From contig NZ_LT706964.1 of NCBI RefSeq assembly GCF_900155535.1, positions 217,340 through 251,394 of the forward strand: a DNA stretch of 34,055 nucleotides, read 5' to 3'. The DNA comes from Corynebacterium urinipleomorphum (GTDB lineage: Bacteria > Actinomycetota > Actinomycetes > Mycobacteriales > Mycobacteriaceae). Below the pieces are notes generated by a model. That model made no database searches. It saw only the letters and a list, made by a program, of their open reading frames with translations, and was not told where the DNA came from. Position 1 is the stretch's first letter; the number at the start of each line of letters is the position of its first letter. The position numbers were made by a program, and so were the translations under genes. Positions 1 through 8,446 of this stretch are shown here, piece after piece.

Positions 1-432
1 GACGAGGACGACGAGGTTAGCGTCGGTGCCGCCGGCGGCGTCGATAAGCCTGAGTGCTTCAAGGTGCATGGCTACGTTGCCCTTGCAATCGGCGGCGCCG
101 CGGCCGTACCAGCGGCCGTCGCGCTCGGTGAGGGTGAACGGGTCGGCGGTCCAGGCGGCCGGGTCGCCGGCGGGAACGACGTCGTAGTGGGAGTAAAGGA
201 GGACCGTCGGGGCGTCGTCGCTGACGTGCTTGCGCGCAATGATCGCGTCGGCGTTGTCCACCGTGGCGTGGCGCTCCACCTCGAGGCCGCGCTCGGCGAG
301 CGCGCTAGCCACCCAGTCGGCGGCACCCGCGTGCTGGTCGGCGAGCTCCGGCACAGAATGGGGCGAGTTGAAGGACACGAGTGCGGAAAGGTCGTTGAAG
401 ATCCGTTCGCGGTTCGGTTCAAAAGTGCTCAT
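1..432 (-). CDS. M20-family metallopeptidase (dipeptidase/deacylase type), 3' end outside window
   Basis: The minus-strand frame opens at ATG 432 and runs off the left edge, giving 144 residues. The N-terminus reads MSTFEPNRERIFNDL. The M20 metal-site motifs are visible: SHYDVVPA, with the first zinc-ligand His and the following Asp, and GRGAADCKGN, with the bridging Asp. This is the start of the catalytic domain of a di-zinc amino-acyl or peptide hydrolase, probably cytoplasmic since no signal peptide is visible. Substrate cannot be told from this part; dipeptidase, succinyl-diaminopimelate desuccinylase-like and carboxypeptidase members share these motifs. A TACGTT hexamer ends 7 nt before the ATG, so the mRNA is probably leaderless. 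It is divergent from the OPT transporter, which suggests but does not prove a link in peptide use. Confidence 0.85.
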   Translation of the reverse strand, partial: MSTFEPNRERIFNDLSALVSFNSPHSVPELADQHAGAADWVASALAERGLEVERHATVDNADAIIARKHVSDDAPTVLLYSHYDVVPAGDPAAWTADPFTLTERDGRWYGRGAADCKGNVAMHLEALRLIDAAGGTDANLVVLV

Positions 433-439
433 GAGCTCG

Positions 440-445
440 AACGTA
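440..445 (-). promoter_or_regulatory. -10 hexamer of leaderless M20 peptidase gene
   Basis: On the minus strand TACGTT is followed by 7 nt and then the ATG at 432. This is the spacing expected if transcription starts at the start codon, and no ribosome binding site is present. No clear -35 was found. Confidence 0.45.
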
Positions 446-536
446 CCAGCGTGCGGACAGGCGGCGAATCCTTGGTTGGGGCTGGGTTACCGCAGGAAGT
501 AACATTTTTGCCGATACCCCATGAGAAAGGTTGAAA

Positions 537-2546
537 ATGGATAACCGGACGGAGCTGCGCGAGCTCACTCTCCGCGGCATCATCATCGGCGGTCTGATCA
601 CGCTTGTGTTCACCGCGGCGAACGTCTACCTGGGGCTCAAGGTGGGCCTGACGTTTGCTACGTCCATCCCCGCGGCGGTCATTTCTATGGCTGTTCTGCG
701 CAAATTCGCCGGGCACAATGTGAAGGAGAACAACATTGTGCAGACGATTGCGTCGGCGGCGGGCACGCTGTCCGCGATCATCTTCGTCCTGCCGGGTCTG
801 GTCATGATCGGCTACTGGCAGGGCTTCCCCTTCTGGACTACGGCGCTGGTGTGCGCGCTCGGCGGCATCCTGGGCGTGATGTTCTCGGTGCCGCTGCGCC
901 GCGCGCTGGTCACGGGCTCGGACTTGCCGTACCCGGAGGGCGTGGCCGCGGCTGAGGTGCTGCGCGTCGGCGACGGTGATCCTAATAACGAGGAGAACGT
1001 CAAGGGTCTGCGCATCATCGTCATCGGCGGCATCGTTTCCGCGTTCTACGGCCTGCTCGCCGCCATGAAAGCCGCCGCTAGCGAGATCGCGGGCACCTTC
1101 AAATTCGCCAAAGGCGCAACCATGCTGGGCGGCTCGCTCTCCCTCGCGCTCATCGGCGTGGGCCACCTCGTGGGCATGACCGTCGGCATCGCCATGCTCG
1201 TCGGCGTGGTCATCTCCTTCTTCATTCTTCTTCCGTGGCGCACGGCACCGCTTATCGACGGCTCCGTCACCGACCTCTCCGACATCGTCTCCACCACCTT
1301 TGCCTCCGAGATCCGCTTCATCGGCGTGGGCACCATGGCAGTCGCAGCACTGTGGACTCTGGTGAAGATCGCTGGCCCCGTGGTCAAGGGTGTCAGCGCC
1401 TCCCTGTCCAGCTCCCGGAAGCGTGCCGCCGGCAGGGAAGTGGACGTGACGGAAAGGGATATCCCATTTCCGATCGTCCTTGGCGTGATTCTGGCGTCCA
1501 TGCTCCCGATCGGCTTCCTGCTGTGGGATTTCCAGCGCGGCACCGACATCCATGAGCACGCTTTCGGCCTGACTGCCATCTCCGTGATCTTCATTCTGGT
1601 CGTCGGCCTAGTCATCGCCTCCGTCTGCGGGTACATGGCCGGTTTGATCGGTGCGTCGAACTCGCCGATTTCCTCCGTGGGCATCATCGCGGTGATCTCT
1701 TCTGCACTGGTCATCGCCGCGTTCATGGCCGGCACAGACGCGAACGCGACCTCCCTGGTGGCGTACACGCTGTTCACCGCCGCGATCGTCTTCGGCATTG
1801 CCACCATTTCCAACGACAACCTGCAGGACTTGAAGACGGGTCAGCTTGTCGGCGCGACCCCGTGGAAGCAGCAGGTCGCCCTGGTCATCGGTGTTCTGTT
1901 CGGGTCCGTGGTCATCCCGCCGGTGCTGCACCTCATGCTCACCGGCTTCGGTTTCCAGGGCATGGAGGGCGCTGGCCCGGATGCGCTGGCCGCGCCGCAG
2001 GCCGCTCTCATGTCGTCCGTGGCCACCGGCATTTTCGACGACTCCCTGGACTGGAACCTCATCTTCCTGGGTGCCGCCATCGGCACCGCGATCATCATCG
2101 TGGACGAGATCCTCACCGCCACCACCGACAAGAAGTATTCCCTGCCGCCGCTTGCAGTGGGCATGGGTATGTACCTGCCGGTCAGTGTCACCGTGATGGT
2201 GCCGCTCGGCGCGATTATCGGGCACTTCTACAACCGCTGGGCATCCCAGCAGCGCAACCCGGAGTCCGCGATCCGCATGGGCACCCTCGGAGCCACCGGC
2301 CTCATTGTCGGCGAGTCCCTCTTCGGTGTGGTCAACGCCGGCATCATCGCTGCCGCCCAGGGCGACAGCCCGCTGGAGATCTTCGAGGAGAACACCTGGA
2401 CCAGTGTTATCGGCGTGGTTCTCTTCGCCGCCGCTGTCGCATTCATCTACAGCCGCACTGCCAAGGCTGCGAAGGACCTGCCCATCACTGCGCCAGCCGA
2501 TGCGGTTGCCGCGGAGAAAATGACCACGGTCGATCGGTCCATGTGA
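537..2546 (+). CDS. OPT family oligopeptide/peptide transporter
   Basis: The 669-residue product is a polytopic membrane protein with many hydrophobic segments from residue 14 to the C-terminal region (last one near residue 640). It fits the OPT family, which imports small peptides or metal-chelate and glutathione-like compounds by proton symport. Visible family features include the N-terminal LTLRGIIIGGLITLVFTAANVYLGLKVG-type segment, broken by charged loops, the SDLPYPEGVAAAEVL loop around residues 130-145 and an LIGASNSPISSVGI segment. ATG 537 is chosen over TTG 531 because GAGAAAGG ends 6 nt before it. The gene is divergent from the M20 peptidase and convergent with the lipase. A strong hairpin terminator follows. 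Substrate is not determinable from sequence. Confidence 0.92.
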   Translation: MDNRTELRELTLRGIIIGGLITLVFTAANVYLGLKVGLTFATSIPAAVISMAVLRKFAGHNVKENNIVQTIASAAGTLSAIIFVLPGLVMIGYWQGFPFWTTALVCALGGILGVMFSVPLRRALVTGSDLPYPEGVAAAEVLRVGDGDPNNEENVKGLRIIVIGGIVSAFYGLLAAMKAAASEIAGTFKFAKGATMLGGSLSLALIGVGHLVGMTVGIAMLVGVVISFFILLPWRTAPLIDGSVTDLSDIVSTTFASEIRFIGVGTMAVAALWTLVKIAGPVVKGVSASLSSSRKRAAGREVDVTERDIPFPIVLGVILASMLPIGFLLWDFQRGTDIHEHAFGLTAISVIFILVVGLVIASVCGYMAGLIGASNSPISSVGIIAVISSALVIAAFMAGTDANATSLVAYTLFTAAIVFGIATISNDNLQDLKTGQLVGATPWKQQVALVIGVLFGSVVIPPVLHLMLTGFGFQGMEGAGPDALAAPQAALMSSVATGIFDDSLDWNLIFLGAAIGTAIIIVDEILTATTDKKYSLPPLAVGMGMYLPVSVTVMVPLGAIIGHFYNRWASQQRNPESAIRMGTLGATGLIVGESLFGVVNAGIIAAAQGDSPLEIFEENTWTSVIGVVLFAAAVAFIYSRTAKAAKDLPITAPADAVAAEKMTTVDRSM

Positions 2547-2594
2547 CCTGAGTCCCGGTACGGGCCTGAGGCGCTGTACCGGGGCATGAAATGA

Positions 2595-2630
2595 ACGAGG
2601 CACGGCATCATCGCCGTGCCTCGTCTCGTT
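2595..2630 (+). terminator. Intrinsic terminator after OPT gene, possibly bidirectional
   Basis: A perfect 12-bp stem (2595-2606 with 2613-2624) closes a 6-nt ATCATC loop and is followed by CTCGTT. It lies between the convergent OPT and lipase genes, so it may end transcription from both sides. Confidence 0.8.
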
Positions 2631-2685
2631 CCCGGCGGTGCCGGGCCGGTACCAGATCTGGCGCGGTATACGATCTGGGTCGGTG

Positions 2686-4005
2686 CTAACGCATGATTTG
2701 CTGCAGGAACGGAACGGAGTGCCGGGTCGAGGCATTGACCGTTCCGTCATGGTCGGTCGGGTACCAACGAACCTCCACCTTGCTGTTCTTCTCTGCGCCG
2801 ATGAATTGGCGCATCCACATGTCCGAGTTCAGGGCCATGCCGATCGGGGCCGGCATGTCGACATCCTTGAGCCCGTGGGCGATGAACACCGGTTTGTCGT
2901 AACCCGAGACAGGGGTCGCCATGAATTCTCGGATGGCGCGGTCTGCACCGGGGACGTCGCTAAGCGGTTTTGTGAAAGCGCGGGTGAGATTGACATTCCG
3001 AACTGCGTCTTCGACTTCGTAGTAACAGCTGTGCTGCGCCGCGGCGATCATGCGCCGGCCTTCGTCGGTGAGAGCTGAATCGAAGTCGACGTCTGGGTAG
3101 GCTTCGCGCACCGCGCCCAGGATGTACAGGCCGTACACCTGCATTCCGGCGGGCAGCGGAGCTGGCGGGAAGGACGGGCCGAGCTTGGTGATGAACTCTT
3201 CGATGTAGGCGGGTGCTCCTGTCACCACCGCACCGCGGTAGTCCAGGCCGAGTTTCTGGCTGAGCTCGGTTGCGCGGTGGGCGACGTGTAGGGCGACGCC
3301 TCCGCCCTGAGATTGACCGATGACCGCCCATTTCTTGTCCAGGACCGGTCCGTTCTTGTCTTTGCTGGCCTTCATGTTGTGCAGTGCGGCCACGGAGTCG
3401 ACGGATTCAACCGCAGACTGCTTGCCGTTGAGGTAGCTGTGGAGCCCGGGGGTGTCCAGGCCGACGTAGTCCGGCGCGACGATCGCGTATCCGAGATCGA
3501 GCCACCTGCCCAGGTACTCCACGTCCCGTGGAATGCGCGGGTTGATGGACGGGGCGCACTCATCGCCCAGTCCGACTGTTCCGTGGGTCCAGGCGACGAC
3601 TGGCCAGCCGCTGTCCGGGCGCTCGCCACGGGGCAGGAAAACGGCGGCGGTGGCGACTGCTGGCTTTCCCAGTTTATCGGTGGTCGTGTACGCGATGCGG
3701 TACTGCTCGGCGGCAGTGGGGAGCCCGACGTTCGGGTCCAGGGGTACTTCGGCCAGAACGGTGCCGGGCTTGCCCGACGGTTCAACTCGGGGCAGGTCAC
3801 TCCGGTAGAGCGTGCCGTTGTACGGGGCAACAGGGCGCATGGGGTCTCCGTTGTCGACGAAGCGCTGCGCCAGCTGCGATGAAGAATGCGATGAAGACTG
3901 AGATGACTGCGCGTGGGCTGGAGCGGCGGTTACTGCGCCGGCCATTCCAAGCGTGACAACGGCTGCCGCGCAGGCGGTTACCGGATTTTTGGATCTGAGG
4001 GTCAT
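2686..4005 (-). CDS. Secreted alpha/beta-hydrolase of the actinobacterial secretory lipase (LIP) family
   Basis: 439 residues from ATG 4005, which has a GGGAG ribosome site 7 nt upstream. Residues 1-32 form a Sec signal peptide ending PAHAQ, so the mature enzyme is exported. A Ser-rich linker follows, then an alpha/beta-hydrolase domain with the nucleophile elbow GQSQGG (Ser232), the GLKDVDMP turn as candidate acid and DHDGTVN near the C-terminus as the likely catalytic His region. Length and the THGTVG oxyanion-like segment fit secretory lipases that hydrolyse triacylglycerols or fatty esters; many corynebacteria depend on host lipids. A longer in-frame start exists upstream but would put 44 residues before the signal peptide, so it is rejected. 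Convergent with the OPT gene, divergent from groEL2. Confidence 0.88.
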   Translation of the reverse strand: MTLRSKNPVTACAAAVVTLGMAGAVTAAPAHAQSSQSSSHSSSQLAQRFVDNGDPMRPVAPYNGTLYRSDLPRVEPSGKPGTVLAEVPLDPNVGLPTAAEQYRIAYTTTDKLGKPAVATAAVFLPRGERPDSGWPVVAWTHGTVGLGDECAPSINPRIPRDVEYLGRWLDLGYAIVAPDYVGLDTPGLHSYLNGKQSAVESVDSVAALHNMKASKDKNGPVLDKKWAVIGQSQGGGVALHVAHRATELSQKLGLDYRGAVVTGAPAYIEEFITKLGPSFPPAPLPAGMQVYGLYILGAVREAYPDVDFDSALTDEGRRMIAAAQHSCYYEVEDAVRNVNLTRAFTKPLSDVPGADRAIREFMATPVSGYDKPVFIAHGLKDVDMPAPIGMALNSDMWMRQFIGAEKNSKVEVRWYPTDHDGTVNASTRHSVPFLQQIMR

Positions 4006-4198
4006 GAGTGAACTCCCATTAGTGGTACGAGTGCTTCTTGTTCCTTTGTAGCCAATTGTGCCCCTCCGCTTGGCGGAGGCTGCTGGCGGTCTGGGAATTC
4101 CTGCTGTACCAGATGGCTGTTGATGGAGAATCCGCACGGCGTGCCAGGTACGGCCTTGCAGGGCTGCGGCGGTGCGCTCTCAGCTCTTCATTCCGACC
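4006..4198. other. Intergenic region between lipase and groEL2 with a 7-bp hairpin
   Basis: Nothing protein-coding is convincing here. A perfect inverted repeat (CCTCCGC 4063-4069, loop TTG, GCGGAGG 4073-4079) lies about 60 bp before the lipase ATG and would sit in the lipase leader or promoter. It could be an operator or a leader hairpin; no terminator-like T-run follows on either strand. Confidence 0.4.
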
Positions 4199-4227
4199 TT
4201 GCACTCGCGGCAGCACACTGCTAAAAA
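4199..4227 (+). promoter_or_regulatory. Probable housekeeping promoter of groEL2
   Basis: TTGCAC (4199-4204), a 17-nt spacer and TAAAAA (4222-4227) resemble a -35/-10 pair. The predicted start, near 4234, falls at the edge of the CIRCE operator, the usual arrangement for HrcA repression. No transcript data support it here. Confidence 0.55.
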
Positions 4228-4232
4228 TGGCT

Positions 4233-6016
<1,784 letters not shown>

Positions 6017-6019
<3 letters not shown>

Positions 6020-6039
6020 GCATTCTGCTTATCGACGAA
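6017..6039 (+). repeat. 3'-flank motif, copy 1 (TAAGCA..TGCTTATCGACGAA)
   Basis: Directly at the groEL stop codon there is a TAAGCATTCTGCTTA hairpin followed by TCGACGAA. A closely similar string occurs downstream of marR, downstream of ppa and between the major pilin and its sortase gene. Function unknown; it could be part of a 3' mRNA structure. Confidence 0.5.
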
Positions 6040-6041
6040 TC

Positions 6042-6082
6042 ACACCTCTCCCGATCCCACCGGACCGGCAGAGGTGTTTTTC
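6042..6082 (+). terminator. Intrinsic terminator of groEL2
   Basis: ACACCTCT (6042-6049) pairs with AGAGGTGT (6070-6077) across a 20-nt loop and is followed by TTTTCGTGTTT. The large loop can fold further. Placed 22 bp after the groEL stop. Confidence 0.8.
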
Positions 6083-6390
6083 GTGTTTCAGGCACCATGC
6101 GCACGCTCCACCAAACGTGAGGACCTACCCCATACGGGGGCGGATGCGCCCAAAGAGCCGAAAAGCGTTCTGAACTATTTTGCCGTCAGCTAATCAAACT
6201 CAAACGAAATGCGGTTTCGTTTTCCGCCGCTGCAACTCTCGCGACGCGGTAAAAATGCAGTTCAGAATGCCTAAACCTAAAGCTTCAAAAGCCCGTTAAC
6301 TCCTGTTCACCTGGTTGAACGTTTGGGTACCTACCGAATTGTTCTCTTCGCAGCGCGCAAACAGGAAGTACTGGCTATATTTCAAGATCG
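6083..6390. other. Intergenic region upstream of porin module 1 with nested inverted repeats
   Basis: No convincing gene. An outer inverted repeat (6165-6176 with 6259-6270, 11 of 12 bases matching) encloses an inner perfect 8-bp repeat (AAACGAAA 6202-6209, TTTCGTTT 6215-6222, 5-nt loop). The region is AT-richer than its surroundings. A TATATT hexamer at 6376-6381 lies about 10 nt before the conserved leader and is a candidate -10; no good -35 is seen. The inverted repeats may be operator sites or an extra terminator. Confidence 0.5.
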
Positions 6391-6464
6391 TGATGCCCGA
6401 TCGGGGCGTCTTGAAACAAGCACCCTCCGGCTCGGGCCGGAAATATTCAAGGAGATCTTTGAGT
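6391..6464 (+). promoter_or_regulatory. Two-hairpin leader of porin module 1
   Basis: The leader starts with a hairpin (6392-6410; CCC-GATC-GGG core with one bulged G). After an A-rich spacer a second hairpin follows (TCCGGC 6426-6431, loop TCGG, GCCGGA 6436-6441). An AAGGAGATC ribosome site comes next, about 10 nt before the ATG at 6465. The same architecture recurs at 7841-7920. It is probably the 5' untranslated region, because a candidate -10 lies just upstream. Confidence 0.6.
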
Positions 6465-6740
6465 ATGAATCCCACTGACATTGCATGGCACCTGCAGAAC
6501 CTCGGTGACACGTGGAGCGGCTGGGGCAAGGTTTTCCAGAGCCTCGCTGAGCTCTTCTCCCAGGCATGGCGCGATGCGCTCAAGGCCCTGATCGAGCAGT
6601 TCGACCCTGAGACCGGCCTCCTGAACCCGGCGAACAAGGACGAGCTGAAGGAAGCCCTGAAGACTCCGGCTACGCCCAACGCCGAAGGAAAGTACGAATT
6701 CGACGGCCTTTCCAGCGTCAAGGGCTCCTCTAAGAAGTAG
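6465..6740 (+). CDS. PorH-like small porin subunit, extended form
   Basis: 91 residues from ATG 6465, supported by AAGGAGATC upstream. The N-terminus (MNPTDIAWHLQNLGDTWSGW) is clearly related to the gene at 7921 (MN..I.WHL.N...TW.GW). Both are short, have no signal peptide and form an amphipathic helix. Such genes between groEL2 and ppk2 encode the PorH/PorA subunits of the hetero-oligomeric mycomembrane channel in corynebacteria, which need O-mycoloylation of Ser for insertion. Here an extra tail of about 45 residues ending SSVKGSSKK makes it longer than known PorH proteins (about 57 residues). Assignment as PorH rests on position and style, not on a direct match. Confidence 0.7.
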   Translation: MNPTDIAWHLQNLGDTWSGWGKVFQSLAELFSQAWRDALKALIEQFDPETGLLNPANKDELKEALKTPATPNAEGKYEFDGLSSVKGSSKK

Positions 6741-6790
6741 TAGCTACTCCCGCGCCGTAATAATCCCTTCATTCTTCTAAGGAGAAAACC

Positions 6791-6922
6791 ATGGAATCTT
6801 TCGACCTCATCGCTCACCTGGCTACGATCTGGAACACCCTTTTCGCTCCGTTCTGGGAAGTTCTCAAACCGATCTTCAACCTGGGCTCTGGTGTTAAGAC
6901 CCTCGTGGGTCTGGTCAAGTAA
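6791..6922 (+). CDS. PorA-like small porin subunit (43 residues)
   Basis: ATG 6791 follows AAGGAGAAAACC, a clear ribosome site. The 43-residue product (MESFDLIAHLATIWNTLFAP at its start, ending GLVK) has no signal peptide. It is a single amphipathic helix rich in Trp, Phe and Leu, with a size and start like PorA of corynebacteria (about 45 residues). It lies 50 bp downstream of the PorH-like gene, the order expected for a two-component channel. A weak ortholog or paralogue is at 8114. Residues that might carry mycolate are not certain. Confidence 0.7.
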   Translation: MESFDLIAHLATIWNTLFAPFWEVLKPIFNLGSGVKTLVGLVK

Positions 6923-7014
6923 TCCACATCCTCTGTGGTGCTCGTCAAGGGCACCCATATCTCACCCCATCGCGGCTCTGACGGGCCTTCAAGGGATCGC
7001 ATAAGGAGAAAAAC

Positions 7015-7233
7015 ATGAACGCAAGCGATATCAAGGATCTTCTTTCTTCCGGCAAGGACATCGTCTCCGGCTTCAAGGACCTGTTCGACAAGGAAAACGG
7101 CGTCCTCGTGGTTTTCGACGAGTTGAAGCGCTTCTTCACCGAGACGGTCAAGATCGACAACCTCAAGGCTTTGTTCGACAAGAACAGCGCCAACGCCCTC
7201 AGCTCTGCGGCTCAGCCGGTCAAGAAGCTCTAA
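7015..7233 (+). CDS. Small amphipathic protein of the porin cluster (72 residues)
   Basis: ATG 7015 is preceded by AAGGAGAAAAAC. The 72-residue product begins MNASDIKDLLSSGKDIVSGF, has no signal peptide and alternates charged and hydrophobic residues as in an amphipathic helix, with a Ser/Ala-rich tail ending PVKKL. I do not recognise a family. Its place between porin-like genes, its ribosome site and its codon use mark it as real. It may be a third or alternative porin subunit. A small hairpin (CCACA 6924-6928 / TGTGG 6934-6938) lies in the 92-bp gap before it. Confidence 0.7.
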   Translation: MNASDIKDLLSSGKDIVSGFKDLFDKENGVLVVFDELKRFFTETVKIDNLKALFDKNSANALSSAAQPVKKL

Positions 7234-7261
7234 GACTTCCTGAAATTCAAGGAGAACAGTC

Positions 7262-7459
7262 ATGGAAAACGGAATCACCAAGGCCCTCGACAACGTCGAC
7301 GCGATGAGCGAGCTGTCCTCCACCGGGACGCTCGGCAACGTGATTAACTTCTTTATCAACTTCTGGAATGAGATTCTCTACCCGATCTTCGGATTCATGG
7401 TTCCGGTGACCGGCATCGCTGGCGGTATCGGCGGCATCATGGACGTTGTGATCAAGTAA
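7262..7459 (+). CDS. Small hydrophobic protein of the porin cluster (65 residues)
   Basis: ATG 7262 follows AAGGAGAACAGTC and lies 28 bp after the preceding stop. 65 residues, starting MENGITKALDNVDAMSELSS, with a Phe/Trp/Ile-rich second half (NFWNEILYPIFGFM) and a Gly-rich hydrophobic end finishing VVIK. No signal peptide. The ME start and the aromatic pattern recall PorA-like subunits. It is the last gene of module 1 and is followed by a strong terminator. The pair 7015/7262 may be a second two-component channel inside one operon; this is inference. Confidence 0.7.
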   Translation: MENGITKALDNVDAMSELSSTGTLGNVINFFINFWNEILYPIFGFMVPVTGIAGGIGGIMDVVIK

Positions 7460-7488
7460 CCATCTGATTGATCAGACACCCAGGATCG

Positions 7489-7522
7489 AACCCCGTCGCA
7501 TTCACGGCGGGGTTTCGCGTTT
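7489..7522 (+). terminator. Terminator of porin module 1
   Basis: A 10-bp stem (7489-7498 with 7505-7514, one G-T pair) closes a CATTCA loop and is followed by TTCGCGTTT. Confidence 0.8.
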
Positions 7523-7803
7523 CTGGGGGATGCTCTAACAGGCAGTGCGGGAGTCGGAGAGCTCTCGCCCACCCCAAAAAGGGGGTACGGCGAGGCCTTT
7601 AAGCTGCAAGGGTTCATTCGGCGGTGCCGTTATCGGTGTCTTTAAGGGGGCCGTTACGGAGTGGGCGAAAGAAATTTGAAGGGTCAGTTCGCTGGCGAGG
7701 AAGTTCCAGTATGCTGGCGCGGTTCAGGCCTTACTGACGATAAATTCAGGGATTAATGAGAAATTAAGGTTGTCTTATCCCTACGTCTATTTGCGACGGG
7801 TTG
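7523..7803. other. Intergenic region upstream of porin module 2
   Basis: About 280 bp with no convincing gene. It is GC-rich with several runs of G (for example GGGGG at 7576) and becomes AT-rich toward 7750-7800. I see no clear operator. Confidence 0.4.
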
Positions 7804-7835
7804 TTGACTGAAAATCTGTCTATGGCAACATATCT
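7804..7835 (+). promoter_or_regulatory. Candidate promoter of porin module 2
   Basis: TTGACT (7804-7809) is a good -35. About 19 nt downstream the CATATCT stretch (7829-7835) is a weak -10 candidate. The predicted start, near 7841, coincides with the first base of the conserved leader hairpin. Confidence 0.4.
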
Positions 7836-7840
7836 GACTG

Positions 7841-7920
7841 TGACGCCCGATCGGGGTGTCTGAAGATCCAGAAACCCTCATCCGGCGCTCGCCGGTGATA
7901 TCTACAAGGAGATCATTCAC
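7841..7920 (+). promoter_or_regulatory. Two-hairpin leader of porin module 2
   Basis: Same layout as at 6391. First hairpin at 7842-7860 with the CCC-GATC-GGG core and bulged G. Second hairpin CCGGC (7882-7886), loop GCTC, GCCGG (7891-7895). Then CAAGGAGATC before the ATG at 7921. Within the first stem the two copies differ at two positions, and both versions still pair (Watson-Crick or G-U). Confidence 0.6.
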
Positions 7921-8076
7921 ATGAACGTGAACGAAATCATCTGGCACCTCGAGAACTTCCAGAACACCTGGAACGGCTGGAACGAGTTCCTCGGTGGCCT
8001 GTTCGACTTCTTCCAGAAGGCTCCGGTCCAGTTCGGCGAGGCAGTTCGCGCTGTCGCGGCAGCTTCCTCCAAGTAA
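7921..8076 (+). CDS. PorH-like small porin subunit (51 residues)
   Basis: ATG 7921, ribosome site AAGGAGATC. 51 residues beginning MNVNEIIWHLENFQNTWNGW and ending AVAAASSK. No signal peptide; one long amphipathic helix with aromatic residues on one side. Size matches PorH (about 57 residues in C. glutamicum), and a Ser near the C-terminus is where PorH carries its mycolate in that species. N-terminal identity with the gene at 6465 shows a duplication. It is the first gene of module 2, with a PorA-like partner 37 bp downstream. Confidence 0.78.
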   Translation: MNVNEIIWHLENFQNTWNGWNEFLGGLFDFFQKAPVQFGEAVRAVAAASSK

Positions 8077-8113
8077 GAACCACCTTTCACTTCGTTCCTA
8101 AGGAGAACACATC

Positions 8114-8272
8114 ATGGAGAAATTCAACTCTTTCATCAACGGCTCTTCCGCTCTCGGCCACGGTGCATATCAGTTCTACAACGATCTGCTCGCTCCGGTC
8201 TTCGAGTTCATGCAGCCGCTCGTTGACGCAGCTGCTGGCCTGCAGAAGCTCCTCGAGCTTCTCCCGCGCTAA
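8114..8272 (+). CDS. PorA-like small porin subunit (52 residues)
   Basis: ATG 8114 is preceded by AAGGAGAACACATC. 52 residues, starting MEKFNSFINGSSALGHGAYQ and ending LLELLPR. No signal peptide, amphipathic, acidic. Two adjacent Ser residues near position 11-12 sit where PorA of C. glutamicum carries its mycolate (Ser15), which is suggestive only. With the gene at 7921 it forms the minimal porH-porA pair directly before ppk2, the arrangement known in corynebacteria. A small hairpin (CGCTAG 8282-8287 / CTAGCG 8295-8300) and then a terminator follow. Confidence 0.78.
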   Translation: MEKFNSFINGSSALGHGAYQFYNDLLAPVFEFMQPLVDAAAGLQKLLELLPR

Positions 8273-8309
8273 ATGACGCGCCGCTAGGAAACTTCTAGCG
8301 AGTATGCTG

Positions 8310-8337
8310 ATCCCGCCGCTCATACGGCGGGATTTTT
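8310..8337 (+). terminator. Terminator of porin module 2
   Basis: ATCCCGCCG (8310-8318), loop CTCATA, CGGCGGGAT (8325-8333), then TTTTGCGTTT. Perfect 9-bp stem. Confidence 0.88.
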
Positions 8338-8433
8338 GCGTTTCAGAGGCGTGTCTCAAGAGGGGGTACAGAAGGGGGAACGAGACCCTGGCGAGAAGAC
8401 CGCGTAGCTCAAGCGGTGGGGCGCGAGCGCCGC

Positions 8434-8439
8434 TAAACT
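8434..8439 (+). promoter_or_regulatory. -10 hexamer of leaderless ppk2
   Basis: TAAACT lies exactly 7 nt before ATG 8447 and there is no ribosome binding site, so transcription probably starts at the ATG. Confidence 0.55.
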
Positions 8440-8446
8440 GGCGGGC

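Noticed and set aside
429..2750. Long open frames on the strand opposite the OPT gene (about 380 codons each)
   Set aside because: They arise from the GC-rich codon pattern of the transporter; no ribosome site, and composition is typical of shadow frames (rich in Arg, His, Asp, Gly).
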